A stretch of 48,874 bases of DNA. It comes from an uncultured Rivibacter sp. Its GTDB lineage: Bacteria; Pseudomonadota; Gammaproteobacteria; Burkholderiales; Burkholderiaceae. The number at the start of each line of letters is the position of its first letter. Positions within the stretch are counted from its first letter, which is position 1. Positions 7,563-16,399 of the stretch are shown in pieces. The stretch lies in the NCBI GenBank assembly GCA_946480925.1, contig CAMLLU010000042.1, forward strand, positions 1 through 48,874, read 5' to 3'. The notes under the pieces were generated by a model. The model ran no database searches, was not told the origin of the DNA, and worked only from the letters and a program-made list of their open reading frames with translations. Position numbers and translations under genes: made by a program.

Positions 7563-8261
7563 TCAGTGCGCAGCGATGGGCTGGCCGACGTTGCGCGCCA
7601 GGATGTTCGAGAACTCCTCGATGAAGGTCTCGAGCTGGATCGCGATGCGGTCGATGTCGCGCGCGAAGCGGTTGTAGGCCACCACCGCCGGAATGGCGGC
7701 GAACAGGCCGATGGCCGTGGCCACCAGCGCTTCGGCGATGCCGGGCGCCACGGTGGCCAGCGTCACCTGCTGCAGGTTGGCCAGGCCGGTGAAGGCGTGC
7801 ATGATCCCCCACACGGTGCCGAACAGGCCCACGTAGGGGCTCACGGAGCCCACCGAGGCCAGGAAGCTCAGGTTCGATTCGATTGCGTCGAGCTCGCGCT
7901 GAAAGCTCGCGCGCATGGCGCGCCGCGAGCCATCGATCAGTGCCGAGCCGTCAGTCACTCGCTTTTCGCGCAGCTTGAAGAACTCGCGCATGCCCGAGGC
8001 GAAGATGCGCTCCATCGGCGCGCCCTGCTGGTCGGTGGGGGAGACCTTGGAGGCATCGGCATACAGCTCCTGCAACTGGCGGCCCGACCAGAACTCGCGT
8101 TCGAACTCTTCGTTGCTGCCGCGCACCCGCTTCAGGCCGAAAAGCTTGCCGAAGATCACCGCCCAGCTGATCAGCGACGTGATCAGCAAGCCGGCCATGA
8201 CGATCTGCACCACGAAACTGGCGTGCAGTACGAGATTGAGGATGTTGAGATCCTGGTTCAT
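7563..8261 (-). CDS. tolQ: Biopolymer transport protein TolQ (MotA/TolQ/ExbB family)
   Basis: A 232-residue inner-membrane protein with three membrane helices. The MotA/ExbB signature is present: FLASVGSVSPYVGLFGTVWGIMHAF and APGIAEALVATAIGLFAAIPAVVAYN in the C-terminal half. It is the stator of the TolQRA machine, which constricts the outer membrane at division. The ATG at 8261 overlaps the ybgC stop by four bases, the usual ybgC-tolQ arrangement. Confidence 0.96.
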   Translation of the reverse strand: MNQDLNILNLVLHASFVVQIVMAGLLITSLISWAVIFGKLFGLKRVRGSNEEFEREFWSGRQLQELYADASKVSPTDQQGAPMERIFASGMREFFKLREKRVTDGSALIDGSRRAMRASFQRELDAIESNLSFLASVGSVSPYVGLFGTVWGIMHAFTGLANLQQVTLATVAPGIAEALVATAIGLFAAIPAVVAYNRFARDIDRIAIQLETFIEEFSNILARNVGQPIAAH

Positions 8262-8668
8262 CCGATGCGCTCGAGGATTTGAGTGGGAATGCGGCAGGGG
8301 CGGAAGCTGGCCGCCTCGACAAAACCGATGCGGATGCTGCCTTCGGCGAGCACCGTGCCGTCGCGCTTCGCCTGCTGCTCGATGAGCAGGCTGACGCGGC
8401 CGCGCTCGACCAGCCGCACGCTGACCGCCAGTTCGTCGTCGAGCCGGGCAGGACGGCGATAGCGCACGGAAGTATCGGTCACGACAAACATCGCCCCTGT
8501 TTCCGTGCGCAACCGCTCCTGGCCGAAGCCGAGCGAACGCAGCCACTCGGTGCGCGCCCGCTCGAAGAACTTCAGGTAGTTGGCGTAGAACACCACGCCG
8601 CCGGCGTCGGTGTCTTCCCAGTACACGCGCAGCGTGTGCTGGAAATCGTCTGGTCTGGTATCGGTCAC
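8258..8668 (-). CDS. ybgC: Acyl-CoA thioesterase YbgC (tol-pal operon)
   Basis: A 136-residue hot-dog-fold thioesterase. The signature VYWEDTDAGGVVFYANYLKFFERARTEWL is present in the N-terminal third, with the catalytic Asp in DTDAGG. It hydrolyses acyl-CoA or acyl-ACP and is linked with phospholipid metabolism near the Tol machine. No ATG lies before the conserved region; the GTG at 8668 gives the expected short N-terminus and is chosen as the start. It is the first gene of ybgC-tolQ-tolR-tolA. Confidence 0.94.
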   Translation of the reverse strand: MTDTRPDDFQHTLRVYWEDTDAGGVVFYANYLKFFERARTEWLRSLGFGQERLRTETGAMFVVTDTSVRYRRPARLDDELAVSVRLVERGRVSLLIEQQAKRDGTVLAEGSIRIGFVEAASFRPCRIPTQILERIG

Positions 8669-8699
8669 GCGCGGGATTATCCCTGCGCGCGAGGACGCT

Positions 8700-9101
8700 T
8701 CACTGGGTAGCTCGGCGGTACACCGGGCCCCACATCGGATGGCCCGCTTCCGACTTGGTGAGCGCAAAGGCCGGGTCGGCGGCGCGCGCGGCCTTGAATG
8801 CCGCTTCGCACTGCGAAGTGCGCTCGCTGGTGCAGTAGATGAACGCCAGGTACTTGTAGGCGGCGGCCTTGTCCTTGGACGATGCCAGGCCGCTGCCCAG
8901 CGCGGTGTTGAATTGCTTCTCCGCCTCGCCGTACTGCCCGTCGTCGTAAGAGCGCATGCCGGCCAGCAAGGCCTTTTCGGCGGGGCGTTGCGCCAGGTCC
9001 ATCACGCCGGTGGCGGACTGCTGCTGGGGCATCTGGGCGCAGCCAGCCAGCACGGCCACTGCAAACGCGCCGGCGGCGCAGGCGAGGGAAGAACGCTTCA
9101 T
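8700..9101 (-). CDS. Small TPR-containing lipoprotein coupled to the Ser/Thr kinase gene
   Basis: A 133-residue lipoprotein precursor with a signal peptide ending in the lipobox LAGC (Cys about residue 21). The mature part holds one or two TPR-like helix pairs (AGMRSYDDGQYGEAEKQFNTAL and KYLAFIYCTSERTSQCEAAFKAA). Its ATG overlaps the kinase stop as ATGA. Such small lipoproteins occur beside PEGA kinases in Burkholderiales, sometimes with type VI secretion genes; none of those are here. Its function is unknown; a periplasmic partner or sensor for the kinase's PEGA domain is inference. Confidence 0.85.
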   Translation of the reverse strand: MKRSSLACAAGAFAVAVLAGCAQMPQQQSATGVMDLAQRPAEKALLAGMRSYDDGQYGEAEKQFNTALGSGLASSKDKAAAYKYLAFIYCTSERTSQCEAAFKAARAADPAFALTKSEAGHPMWGPVYRRATQ

Positions 9102-10756
9102 GATCCGAATTTGTGCTTGAGCAGGATCGGTTGCCCGGCGCTGACGTTGACCGTCACGGTGTGCGGCGGGAACTCGTCGTTGCGTATCGTGACGGTGTGG
9201 CGGCCTTCTGTGAGCGTGAGCTTGTTCAGGGGCGGCGTGGTGCCCGCTGGAACACCGTCGACCTCCACGTGACCCCAGGGGCTCACCGCGATCTGCAGCG
9301 TGCCGGTGGCCAGCGGCGCTGCTGGTGTTGTGGACTTGCGTGTTTCGCGGGCAGCCAGCAACTCGCGGGCGCGCCGCTCCTTGGCCGTCTCGACAGCTTT
9401 CTTGGGACCTGCGGCCGCCGGAGCCGGCTCGACCAGCGCAACCGGTGGTTCCGCTGCCGTGCCGGCGGCATGCACTGCATCTGGTGGGGTTGACGGAGCC
9501 GCCGCCGAGGCTGCTTCGGGCGCGAGCGCTTCCGACGCCGCGGGCGCTGGTGTGGGAGCGGGTGCTTGTGCCACCACTGCGGCGGCCGGGGCCGACGCTG
9601 CCTGCGCCGCCTGGTGTTGCGCGGGCTCGTCGTCAACCAGGCTGTGCCACAGCCCAAACCCCACCAGCGCCAGGCCGAGCAGGCCCACGGCGCCCAGTAC
9701 CAAGCGTTGCCTCTGGCGCTGTGGGGGTTCTTCTTCGCCGCTGGTGGATTCCTGCGGGTTCTGGTCGAGCCAGCTGCGCAGGTCGCGCGATAGCGCGCGG
9801 GCCGAGCGATAGCGGTGGTTCGGGTCTTTTTCCATCGCCCGCGCAGCGATGTCCGACAGGGCCATCGGCACCGTGGTGTCGGCCTCGTGCGCCGGCATCG
9901 GCATGCGGTTCTGCACGGCGTTGGAGATTTCGACCAGCGAATTGCCCACGAAGGGCCGCGTACCGGTCAGCAGCTCGTAAAGCACCACACCGAGCGAGAA
10001 CACGTCGGTGCGCCGGTCGGTCGGCTCCTCGCGCAACTGCTCGGGCGCCATGTAGTAGGGCGAGCCGGCGACCAGGTCGATGCTCTCGCGCTGGTGTGCC
10101 ACGCGCGCGATGCCGAAGTCGAGCACGCGCGGCTGCGTGCGCCCGACCATGAAGATGTTGGCGGGCTTGATGTCGCGGTGCACCACGCCCTTGGTGTGCG
10201 CGTAGGCCAGCGCGTCGGCCACGCGCCGCACGATCAGCGCGGCCTGCGCGGGCGTGGGGCGCCAGCCTTCCTTCATGAGCTGGCGCAGATCCTTGCCCTT
10301 GAGCAGCTCCATTGCGATGTAGGCGCCCTGCGGGCTCACGCCGGCGTCGAACACCGTGACGATGTGCGGGTGGCTCAGGCCCCCTGCGGCGCGGGCTTCG
10401 TTCAGGAACAGCGCATTGAACTGCTCACGCTCCTCCAGCGACAGCTGCACGTTCAGCGTCTTGATCGCGATGAGCCGTGAGAGCAGCGGGTCGTGCGCGG
10501 CATACACGGTGCCCAGCCCCCCCTCGCCGATGCGGTACTTCAGCGCGTAGCGGCCGATGTGCCCGATGGTGGGCAGCGATTCGGTCGGGGTGCCGGGAGG
10601 GACGTTGGTGATCTCCTCAGGCGGCTCGGGTTCGAGCAGCACGGTGTCGGCCTCGTCCCATGGGTCGGCAGCCGGCTCGGTGATCGGCGATGGCGGCACG
10701 GATTCGCCGGGTGGCAGCGACAGCAGGTCGCTCGGAGGTTGGCTGGGACGTTCCAC
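9098..10756 (-). CDS. Transmembrane Ser/Thr protein kinase with C-terminal PEGA domain
   Basis: A 552-residue Hanks-type kinase. An acidic, Pro-rich N-terminal stretch (1-65) is followed by a complete kinase domain: glycine loop GEGGLGTVY (77-85), catalytic Lys99 (IAIKTL), HRDIKPAN (193-200), DFG (213-215) and APEQ (237-240). All catalytic residues are present, so it should be active. One membrane helix lies at about 352-370, then an Ala/Pro/Glu-rich linker and a PEGA domain (about 484-552, VEVDGVPAGTTP) outside the membrane. PEGA domains are thought to bind cell-wall or surface ligands. It is the first gene of a two-gene unit with the lipoprotein. The phosphorylation targets are not evident from the neighbourhood. 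Confidence 0.95.
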   Translation of the reverse strand: MERPSQPPSDLLSLPPGESVPPSPITEPAADPWDEADTVLLEPEPPEEITNVPPGTPTESLPTIGHIGRYALKYRIGEGGLGTVYAAHDPLLSRLIAIKTLNVQLSLEEREQFNALFLNEARAAGGLSHPHIVTVFDAGVSPQGAYIAMELLKGKDLRQLMKEGWRPTPAQAALIVRRVADALAYAHTKGVVHRDIKPANIFMVGRTQPRVLDFGIARVAHQRESIDLVAGSPYYMAPEQLREEPTDRRTDVFSLGVVLYELLTGTRPFVGNSLVEISNAVQNRMPMPAHEADTTVPMALSDIAARAMEKDPNHRYRSARALSRDLRSWLDQNPQESTSGEEEPPQRQRQRLVLGAVGLLGLALVGFGLWHSLVDDEPAQHQAAQAASAPAAAVVAQAPAPTPAPAASEALAPEAASAAAPSTPPDAVHAAGTAAEPPVALVEPAPAAAGPKKAVETAKERRARELLAARETRKSTTPAAPLATGTLQIAVSPWGHVEVDGVPAGTTPPLNKLTLTEGRHTVTIRNDEFPPHTVTVNVSAGQPILLKHKFGS

Positions 10757-10855
10757 GGCGACGAGCTTAAGCGAACCCTATGGGGGTCACAACCGCACAA
10801 AAGCGGGAATATGTCGCGGGTTCGTAACAGACACTCACGTTAATGCGAGAGAGCG

Positions 10856-12037
10856 TTATTTCAGCACGCGCCGCAGCCGGGCCACGGCTTCCTCGAGTTC
10901 GTGCATGGCATTGGCAAACGACAGCCGCAGGTAGCGTTCGCTGGCATGCCGGCCGAAGTCTCTCCCCGGTGTGAGCGCGATCTGTGCGCTGCGCATGAGC
11001 TCGAAGCAGAAGTCCCAACTGCTGGCCGAAAAGCGCGAGCAGTCGGCCCAGGCGTAGAAGGCGCCGTCAGGCGGCACCGGCACATCCAGGCCGAGTTCGC
11101 GCAGTGCCGGCACGATGAAGTCGCGCCGCTGGCGAAATGCGGCGCGGCGACGTTCATATTCGGCCAGCGAGGCAGGCTCGAAGCACGCCAGCGCCGCATG
11201 TTGAGCCACCGTCGAAGGGCAGATGTAGAGGTTCTGCGCGAGCTTCTCGACCGCTTCCACCAGCCCGGGCGGCAGTACCAGCCAGCCCAGGCGCCAGCCG
11301 GTCATGCTGAAGTACTTGGAGAAGCTGTTGATGGAGACGACGTCGTCGCCCAGGGCGAGTGCGCTGTGGCCGAAACGCTCGTCGTAGCTCAGGCCGAGGT
11401 AGATCTCGTCGACCATCGTGACGCCGCGGCGCTCGCGCACGACGTTCACGATGCGTGCCATCTCCTGCGGGTCGATCGACGTGCCGGTCGGGTTGGACGG
11501 CGAGGCCAGCAGCACGCCGCGCGTGCTGCCGCGCCATTCGCGTTCGACCATCTCGGCGCTGAGCTGGAAGCGTTCCTGCGGCCCGGCCGGCAGCCCGCGC
11601 GGCACGCCGTCGGCCGCGGCCACGAAATGTCGGTTGCACGGGTAGCTCGGGTCGGGCATCAGGATCTCGTCACCCGGGTTCACGAGCGCGAGGCAGGCCA
11701 GCTGCAAGGCGGCCGAGGCGCCGGCGGTGATGACGATGCGCTGTGCCGGAACGTCAAGACCAAAGCGCTGCGCGTACCAACTGCTCAGGGCTTCGCGCAG
11801 CGCAGGCAGCCCGGTGGCCGGCGTGTACTGCGTGCGGCCCGCCTGCAGGCAGCGTTGCGCGGCTTCCAGCACCGCGGGCGGCGCGGTGAAGTCTGGTTCG
11901 CCGATGTTCAGGAAGATCATCGGCGAGCCGCCCTGGCTCGGATCGCACAGTGGGCCTGCCGCGATTTCCGCCGCGGCCTTGGCGCACTCCATCACGTAGA
12001 AGGGCTCGATGTGGTCGAGCCGCGAAGCGAGCTTCAT
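10856..12037 (-). CDS. PLP-dependent aminotransferase, class I/II
   Basis: A 393-residue fold-type I aminotransferase. It shows the substrate-binding IGEPDFTAPPAVLEAA motif, YTPATGLPALREALS, SPSNPTG (about residue 170), VDEIYLGLSYD and the PLP lysine at 241 in SFSKYFSMTGWRLGW. The C-terminal RLSFANA contains the carboxylate-binding Arg. The subgroup (aspartate, alanine or valine-pyruvate type) cannot be set by eye. It starts 13 bases after nusB, an arrangement repeated in many Burkholderiales, so it is probably the last gene of the long minus-strand unit that includes the riboflavin genes. Confidence 0.94.
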   Translation of the reverse strand: MKLASRLDHIEPFYVMECAKAAAEIAAGPLCDPSQGGSPMIFLNIGEPDFTAPPAVLEAAQRCLQAGRTQYTPATGLPALREALSSWYAQRFGLDVPAQRIVITAGASAALQLACLALVNPGDEILMPDPSYPCNRHFVAAADGVPRGLPAGPQERFQLSAEMVEREWRGSTRGVLLASPSNPTGTSIDPQEMARIVNVVRERRGVTMVDEIYLGLSYDERFGHSALALGDDVVSINSFSKYFSMTGWRLGWLVLPPGLVEAVEKLAQNLYICPSTVAQHAALACFEPASLAEYERRRAAFRQRRDFIVPALRELGLDVPVPPDGAFYAWADCSRFSASSWDFCFELMRSAQIALTPGRDFGRHASERYLRLSFANAMHELEEAVARLRRVLK

Positions 12038-12050
12038 GACGACGGGTGCC

Positions 12051-12551
12051 TCAGCGGAACGATCCGCGCGCAGCTCCCACTTCCGCCGGGCGCATGTCGG
12101 CCGCCGCCTTGTCGAGCACGCCGTTCACGTATTTGTGCCCGTCGGTGCCGCCAAAGGCCTTGGCCAGCTCCACGGCTTCGTTGATGGCGACCTTGTACGG
12201 AATGTCGATGCAATGCTTGAGCTCGTAGGCGCCGATCAACAGCACGCCATGCTCGATGGGCGACAGCTCGGTGGTCTTGCGGTCCACGTGGCGCGCCAGC
12301 ACGGTATCGAGCGCCGCAGCCTCGTCGATGCAACCGTGCAGCAGTGCATCGAAGTGTGCGCTGTCGCACTTGTCGAAGCCTTCCTGCTCGCGCATGTGGG
12401 CATCGATCACGCCAGCGTCGGCACCGCCGATGAGCCACTCATAAAGCCCTTGCAGCGCAAACTCGCGTGAGCGGCGGCGTGCCGACTTGGGCCTTGCGGC
12501 TCCACCACCCGGTGCCGGGCGGCCGGCAGGTTTCTTCTTGCCTTCGGTCAC
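12051..12551 (-). CDS. nusB: Transcription antitermination factor NusB
   Basis: A 166-residue all-helical NusB protein with a basic, Ala/Pro-rich N-terminal extension (about 25 residues). The fold starts at [16 protein letters not shown] and includes [19 protein letters not shown] and the C-terminal [28 protein letters not shown] signature. With NusE (S10) it binds boxA RNA for rRNA antitermination. The ATG overlaps the ribH stop by four bases; the ribH-nusB pair is widely conserved. Confidence 0.96.
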   Translation of the reverse strand: MTEGKKKPAGRPAPGGGAARPKSARRRSREFALQGLYEWLIGGADAGVIDAHMREQEGFDKCDSAHFDALLHGCIDEAAALDTVLARHVDRKTTELSPIEHGVLLIGAYELKHCIDIPYKVAINEAVELAKAFGGTDGHKYVNGVLDKAAADMRPAEVGAARGSFR

Positions 12552-13012
12552 GACAGATCTTCCAGCAAATTGGCCATTTCGACGGCTACGCGCGCGGCGT
12601 CGCGGCCTTTCTCTTCGGCTCGAGCCCAGGCTTGCGCATCGTTCTCGACCGTGAGAATGGCGTTGGCGATCGGCAGCTCGCTGTCGAGCGCCACGCGGGT
12701 GACGCCGGAGCCGCTTTCGTTGGCCACCAGTTCGAAGTGATAGGTCTCGCCGCGGATGATGCAGCCCAGCGCGATGAGTGCGTCATAGCGCTCGCTTTCA
12801 GCCATGGCTTGCAGCGCAGTCGGCACTTCGAGCGCGCCCGGCACCGTCACGTGCCGGATGTGCTTGGGCGACACGCCCAGCACTTCGAGTTCGGCTAGGC
12901 AGGCCTTCACCAGCGTGGCGGTGATGTCGGCGTTGAAGCGGGCCTGCACGATGCCGATGCGCAAGTCCTCGCCATCGAGATCGGCCGCCTGGCCTTGGTC
13001 TGCACCTTGCAT
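12548..13012 (-). CDS. ribH: 6,7-dimethyl-8-ribityllumazine synthase
   Basis: A 154-residue lumazine synthase, which joins 5-amino-6-ribitylaminouracil with dihydroxybutanone phosphate in the penultimate step of riboflavin synthesis. Motifs: [18 protein letters not shown] (substrate loop), [13 protein letters not shown] and the catalytic [19 protein letters not shown]. Length is normal. The ATG at 13012 gives a short N-terminus before DLRIGIVQ. It follows ribBX by 25 bases. Confidence 0.96.
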   Translation of the reverse strand: MQGADQGQAADLDGEDLRIGIVQARFNADITATLVKACLAELEVLGVSPKHIRHVTVPGALEVPTALQAMAESERYDALIALGCIIRGETYHFELVANESGSGVTRVALDSELPIANAILTVENDAQAWARAEEKGRDAARVAVEMANLLEDLS

Positions 13013-13037
13013 TGGGGTTCTTTCAGAAAGACAAAGA

Positions 13038-14168
13038 TCAAATGGCCGGTCGTGCCTCGGCATCGGCGTGCGGGCGATCGGGCGCCACGAAGCCGGTTAC
13101 CTCGAGGCCGTAGCCCGTCATGCTGGGCATGCGGCGCGGGCTGCCGAGCAGGCGCATGCGCGAGACGCCCAGCTCACGCAGGATCTGCGCGCCCACGCCG
13201 TATGTGCGCAGGTCCATCTGCGGCCGCGAGTTCGCCGCCGCGAGCTCGACCGGTGCGAAGTGCTGCAGCAATCCCTCGCGGTCTTCACCGCAGTTGAGCA
13301 GTACGGCCACGCCGCGGCCGGCATCGCGCAGGGCGGCCAATGCACGCGGCAACGGCCACGAATGGCCACATTGCTCGGCGTCGAGCAGGTCCATCACCGA
13401 CAGCGGTTCATGCACACGCACGAGCACGTCGTCCTGCGCGGACCAATTGCCCAGTGACAGCGCGAGGTGCAGGCCACCGGTGCGGTCCCGGAAGGCCGTG
13501 CAATCGAACGTGCCTTGCGCCGTGAGCATGCGGCGATGGCCGATGCGTTCGATGAGCGACTCGTTGCGGCTGCGATATTCGATGAGGTCGGCGATGGTGC
13601 CGATCTTCAGCCCGTGCTCACGCGCGAAGACTTCGAGATCCGGCAGACGGGCCATCGTGCCGTCGTCTTTCATGATCTCGCAGATCACGGCGGCAGGCGT
13701 GAGGCCTGCCATGCCTGCGAGGTCACAGCCGGCTTCGGTGTGGCCGGCGCGCATGAGCACGCCACCGTCTTGGGCTTGAAGGGGGAAGATGTGGCCGGGC
13801 TGGACGAGGTCGCGCGCCCGCGCGTCCTTGGCTGCGGCAGTCTTGATCGTATGGGCGCGATCGGCGGCAGAAATGCCGGTGGTCACGCCTTCTGCCGCTT
13901 CGATGGACACGGTGAAGGCCGTGCCATGCTTGGTGCCGTTGCGCTGCGCCATCGGCGGCAGCTGCAGCTTCTCGCAGCGTTCGCGCGTCAAGGTGAGGCA
14001 GATGAGCCCGCGGCCGAACTTGGCCATGAAGTTGATCGCCTCGGGCGTGACGTGATCGGCCGCCAGCACGAGGTCGCCTTCGTTCTCGCGGTCTTCCTCG
14101 TCCACGAGGATGACCATGCGGCCCGCGGCAAGCTCGGTGATGAGCTCGGGAATAGGGGAAATCGCCAT
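13038..14168 (-). CDS. ribB: RibBX: 3,4-dihydroxy-2-butanone 4-phosphate synthase fused to a degenerate GTP cyclohydrolase II-like domain
   Basis: A 376-residue two-domain protein. Residues 1 to about 205 form a complete DHBP synthase ([80 protein letters not shown]), which makes the four-carbon unit from ribulose 5-phosphate. The C-terminal domain resembles GTP cyclohydrolase II but lacks its zinc site: where RibA has Cys-x10-Cys-x-Cys after VRVHSE, this protein reads [19 protein letters not shown]. It is therefore expected to be inactive as a cyclohydrolase, matching the RibBX variant described in Proteobacteria. A separate ribA must lie elsewhere. The ATG at 14168 starts the conserved domain. 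Confidence 0.93.
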   Translation of the reverse strand: MAISPIPELITELAAGRMVILVDEEDRENEGDLVLAADHVTPEAINFMAKFGRGLICLTLTRERCEKLQLPPMAQRNGTKHGTAFTVSIEAAEGVTTGISAADRAHTIKTAAAKDARARDLVQPGHIFPLQAQDGGVLMRAGHTEAGCDLAGMAGLTPAAVICEIMKDDGTMARLPDLEVFAREHGLKIGTIADLIEYRSRNESLIERIGHRRMLTAQGTFDCTAFRDRTGGLHLALSLGNWSAQDDVLVRVHEPLSVMDLLDAEQCGHSWPLPRALAALRDAGRGVAVLLNCGEDREGLLQHFAPVELAAANSRPQMDLRTYGVGAQILRELGVSRMRLLGSPRRMPSMTGYGLEVTGFVAPDRPHADAEARPAI

Positions 14169-14217
14169 GGGCGGATTGTAGGCGGCGGCCATAAGCCACC
14201 GGCCCGCGCCGGGCGTT

Positions 14218-15336
14218 CTAGAAGTGTTCCCGACCCGGCGGGCGAGCAATGATCCGCAGGTCGTCACCGCACCGGGTGACGTCGACGAAGCGCAGACCGA
14301 TGGATTCATCCAGCGTTTCGAGCGGGCCGAATCGCAGCATGCCGCGTCCTTGGCCCAGGAGCTTGGGCGCGACATAGATCAAGAATTCGTCGACCAACCC
14401 CGCCTGCAGCAAGGAGCCGTTGAGCTTGTGGCCGGCTTCGACGTGCAGCTCGTTGACACTGCGGCGGGCCAAGTCCTGCAGCATGGCCTGGAGGTCGACC
14501 TTGCCGTCGGCGCCTGGTTGTAGCGCTACTTCTGCCTTGGCGGCTTCAAGCGCGGCGCGGCGAACTGGTTCGTCTTGCGCTGCATAGAGCAACACCGTTC
14601 CCGATGACTGCAGGATGCGCGCGGTCGGGGGGGTTTCGAGCCTCGAATCGACCACCACGCGCAGTGGCTGCCTTGAAGTCTGAACTTCGCGCACATCGAG
14701 CCGCGGGTCATCTTCCAGGACTGTGCCGATGCCCGTTAGCACTGCACCGGCACGGGCGCGCCAAGCATGCCCATCCGCCCGCGCCGCCGGGCCGGTGATC
14801 CATTGGCTGCGACCGTTTTCGAGCGCCGTCTGGCCGTCCAGCGACGCGGCGATCTTCATGCGCACCCAGGGCGTGCCGCGAGTCATGCGGGAAAAGAAAC
14901 CGATGTTCAGCTCTCGCGTGCGGCTGTCATCTGGGGCCACGATGGTCTCTACGCCATGGTCGCGCAGGCGGGCAACCCCCTTGCCGTGGACGATGGGGTT
15001 CGGGTCGAGACTGCCGATCACCACGCGCCGCAAACCAGCGGCTACCAGTGCATCGGCACACGGTGGTGTACGGCCGTGGTGGCTGCAAGGCTCCAGGGTG
15101 ACGATGGCCGTGCCACCGGTCACGTCACGGCCGGCAGCCTTGGCTTCGGCCAGCGCCACGACTTCGGCATGGGGGCCACCGGCTTGTTGGGTGTGCCCTC
15201 GGGCAGCGATGTGCCCTTGCGCGTCCAGCAGAACGCAGCCTACGCGCGGGTTGGGGTCGCTCAGGCCGATGGACCGCTCGGCCAGCCGATGTGCCTCAGC
15301 GAGATAGGCGTCGTAAGCGAGTGGGACTGAGCTCAC
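14218..15336 (-). CDS. ribD: Bifunctional riboflavin biosynthesis deaminase/reductase RibD
   Basis: A 372-residue enzyme. The N-terminal cytidine-deaminase-like domain has the zinc motifs GGPHAEVVAL and VTLEPCSHHGRTPPCADAL. The C-terminal RibD reductase domain contains RMKIAASLDGQTAL, WITGPAARADGHAWRARAGAVLTGIGTVLEDDP (split here over about residues 180-215) and VNELHVEAGHKLNGSLL. It deaminates and reduces the pyrimidine intermediate. The start is a GTG whose bases overlap the fimT stop (GTGA), placing it in direct coupling with the pilin genes. It ends 49 bases before ribBX; the usual ribE between them is absent. Confidence 0.95.
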   Translation of the reverse strand: MSSVPLAYDAYLAEAHRLAERSIGLSDPNPRVGCVLLDAQGHIAARGHTQQAGGPHAEVVALAEAKAAGRDVTGGTAIVTLEPCSHHGRTPPCADALVAAGLRRVVIGSLDPNPIVHGKGVARLRDHGVETIVAPDDSRTRELNIGFFSRMTRGTPWVRMKIAASLDGQTALENGRSQWITGPAARADGHAWRARAGAVLTGIGTVLEDDPRLDVREVQTSRQPLRVVVDSRLETPPTARILQSSGTVLLYAAQDEPVRRAALEAAKAEVALQPGADGKVDLQAMLQDLARRSVNELHVEAGHKLNGSLLQAGLVDEFLIYVAPKLLGQGRGMLRFGPLETLDESIGLRFVDVTRCGDDLRIIARPPGREHF

Positions 15337-15938
15337 GAAGCGGTTGTGCAGCCAGTAGCCCCGGTCTTGCAGACACGTGCACGGCCCACGGCATTGAGGA
15401 TGATGGCGCGCCGGCCCACGCTGTTGCTCAATCCAAGCGAATCAGCATTGAACGCGCCATTGTTCCGCCGTGGGTAACCCGAGGCATTAAACATGATGTA
15501 CTTGGCACCGTTGTCATCAAAACCCGTGCCTACTGTCGTATCGATAGTGATGGAAGGGTCGAACGCAGGTTGTTCCAGGAGCACGCGGTCAGCTGCCGCT
15601 GAATAGGCGCGATCTGCATCCACATCGACGTACACGCGCCAGCCGGTGGCCCAATTGTTGTTAGTCATCGGGACCACGTAAACCTGCAGGCCGGTTTTCA
15701 GGGCTTCTGCTCGGGCGGTATTGATTGATGAGAGGACGCTGTTCGCTAACGAGGTCAGTTGTGCGTTGCGCCTGCTTTCAATGAAGGTGGGCGCAGCCAA
15801 TCCCATGAGGATGGCCACCAATGCGATGGTGACCATCAGCTCGACAAGCGTGAAGCCCAGCTGCATGGCCGTGCGACTGCGCTCGGATCGTTGTTGATAC
15901 GGCAAAAGGAGCGGCATTTCGATACCCATCAAGTTCAT
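15333..15938 (-). CDS. fimT: GspH/FimT-type minor pseudopilin
   Basis: A 201-residue prepilin-like protein with the type III signal MQLGFTLVELMVTIALVAILMGLA: cleavage after Gly and Glu at mature position 5. The remainder is the GspH/FimT domain (RRNAQLTSLANSVLSSINTARAEALKTG is typical). It ends with a Cys pair (VCKTGATGCTTAS). It is predicted to be a minor pilin that primes or tunes type IV pilus assembly; FimT proteins can bind DNA for uptake in some bacteria. It overlaps pilE by four bases upstream and ribD downstream. The ATG further inside (MQLGFTL) is a possible alternative start. Confidence 0.92.
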   Translation of the reverse strand: MNLMGIEMPLLLPYQQRSERSRTAMQLGFTLVELMVTIALVAILMGLAAPTFIESRRNAQLTSLANSVLSSINTARAEALKTGLQVYVVPMTNNNWATGWRVYVDVDADRAYSAAADRVLLEQPAFDPSITIDTTVGTGFDDNGAKYIMFNASGYPRRNNGAFNADSLGLSNSVGRRAIILNAVGRARVCKTGATGCTTAS

Positions 15939-16399
15939 GGCCAGCAGAGCGCCGACGAAGATCCTGTGCAGCCCTTGACGCCGAGGCTTGTATACGTAAG
16001 CGTTCCTACAGCCGGGTCGCTAAATCCGCTGACCGGCCGCGCGGAGACTTGAACGCACTGCGCAATGGTGGTTCCAGCACATGCCTGTGCCGAAAGGTCA
16101 TACCAGTTCTTTCCCGAGTCGCCCGAAATCGTCTTGAACGGCACACCGGTCGCCCCGTAGTTGAACGCCAGATACGTGTTGTTTTGCGTGAGGTAGCGTT
16201 CTTGCTGCTGCATCAGCTGCATCAGTGCTTGCCGGCCTTCGGCGCGGCGAGCACGCCGTTGGGACTCTACATAGCTCGGGTAGGCAATGGCTGCAAGGAT
16301 GCTGATGATGGCGACGACGATCATCATCTCGATCAAGGTGAACCCTCGAAAGCAGCGTGCAGTGTCGTTCTGCAGAGCTTGGCGGAGGCGTGCGCTCAT
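15935..16399 (-). CDS. pilE: Type IV minor pilin PilE
   Basis: A 154-residue prepilin with leader ending RCFRG and mature start FTLIEMMIVVAIISILAAIA, with Glu5. The helical spine continues into SYVESQRRARRAEGRQALMQLMQQQERY, a PilE-family signature, and a C-terminal globular part with a Cys-bounded loop (QACAGTTIAQC, KGCTGSSSALC). It is the minor pilin that follows pilY1 in Pseudomonas-type fimU/pilVWXY1E clusters. The start overlaps the pilY1 stop. Confidence 0.94.
   Translation of the reverse strand: MSARLRQALQNDTARCFRGFTLIEMMIVVAIISILAAIAYPSYVESQRRARRAEGRQALMQLMQQQERYLTQNNTYLAFNYGATGVPFKTISGDSGKNWYDLSAQACAGTTIAQCVQVSARPVSGFSDPAVGTLTYTSLGVKGCTGSSSALCWP

Noticed and set aside
8700..10756. 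Part of a type VI secretion locus
   Set aside because: PEGA kinases and TPR lipoproteins can occur in such loci, but no tss or hcp/vgrG genes are present around them.
14169..15400. FMN riboswitch before ribD or ribBX
   Set aside because: ribD starts inside the fimT stop, and the 49-base gap before ribBX is too short for the RFN element; no core motif was seen.
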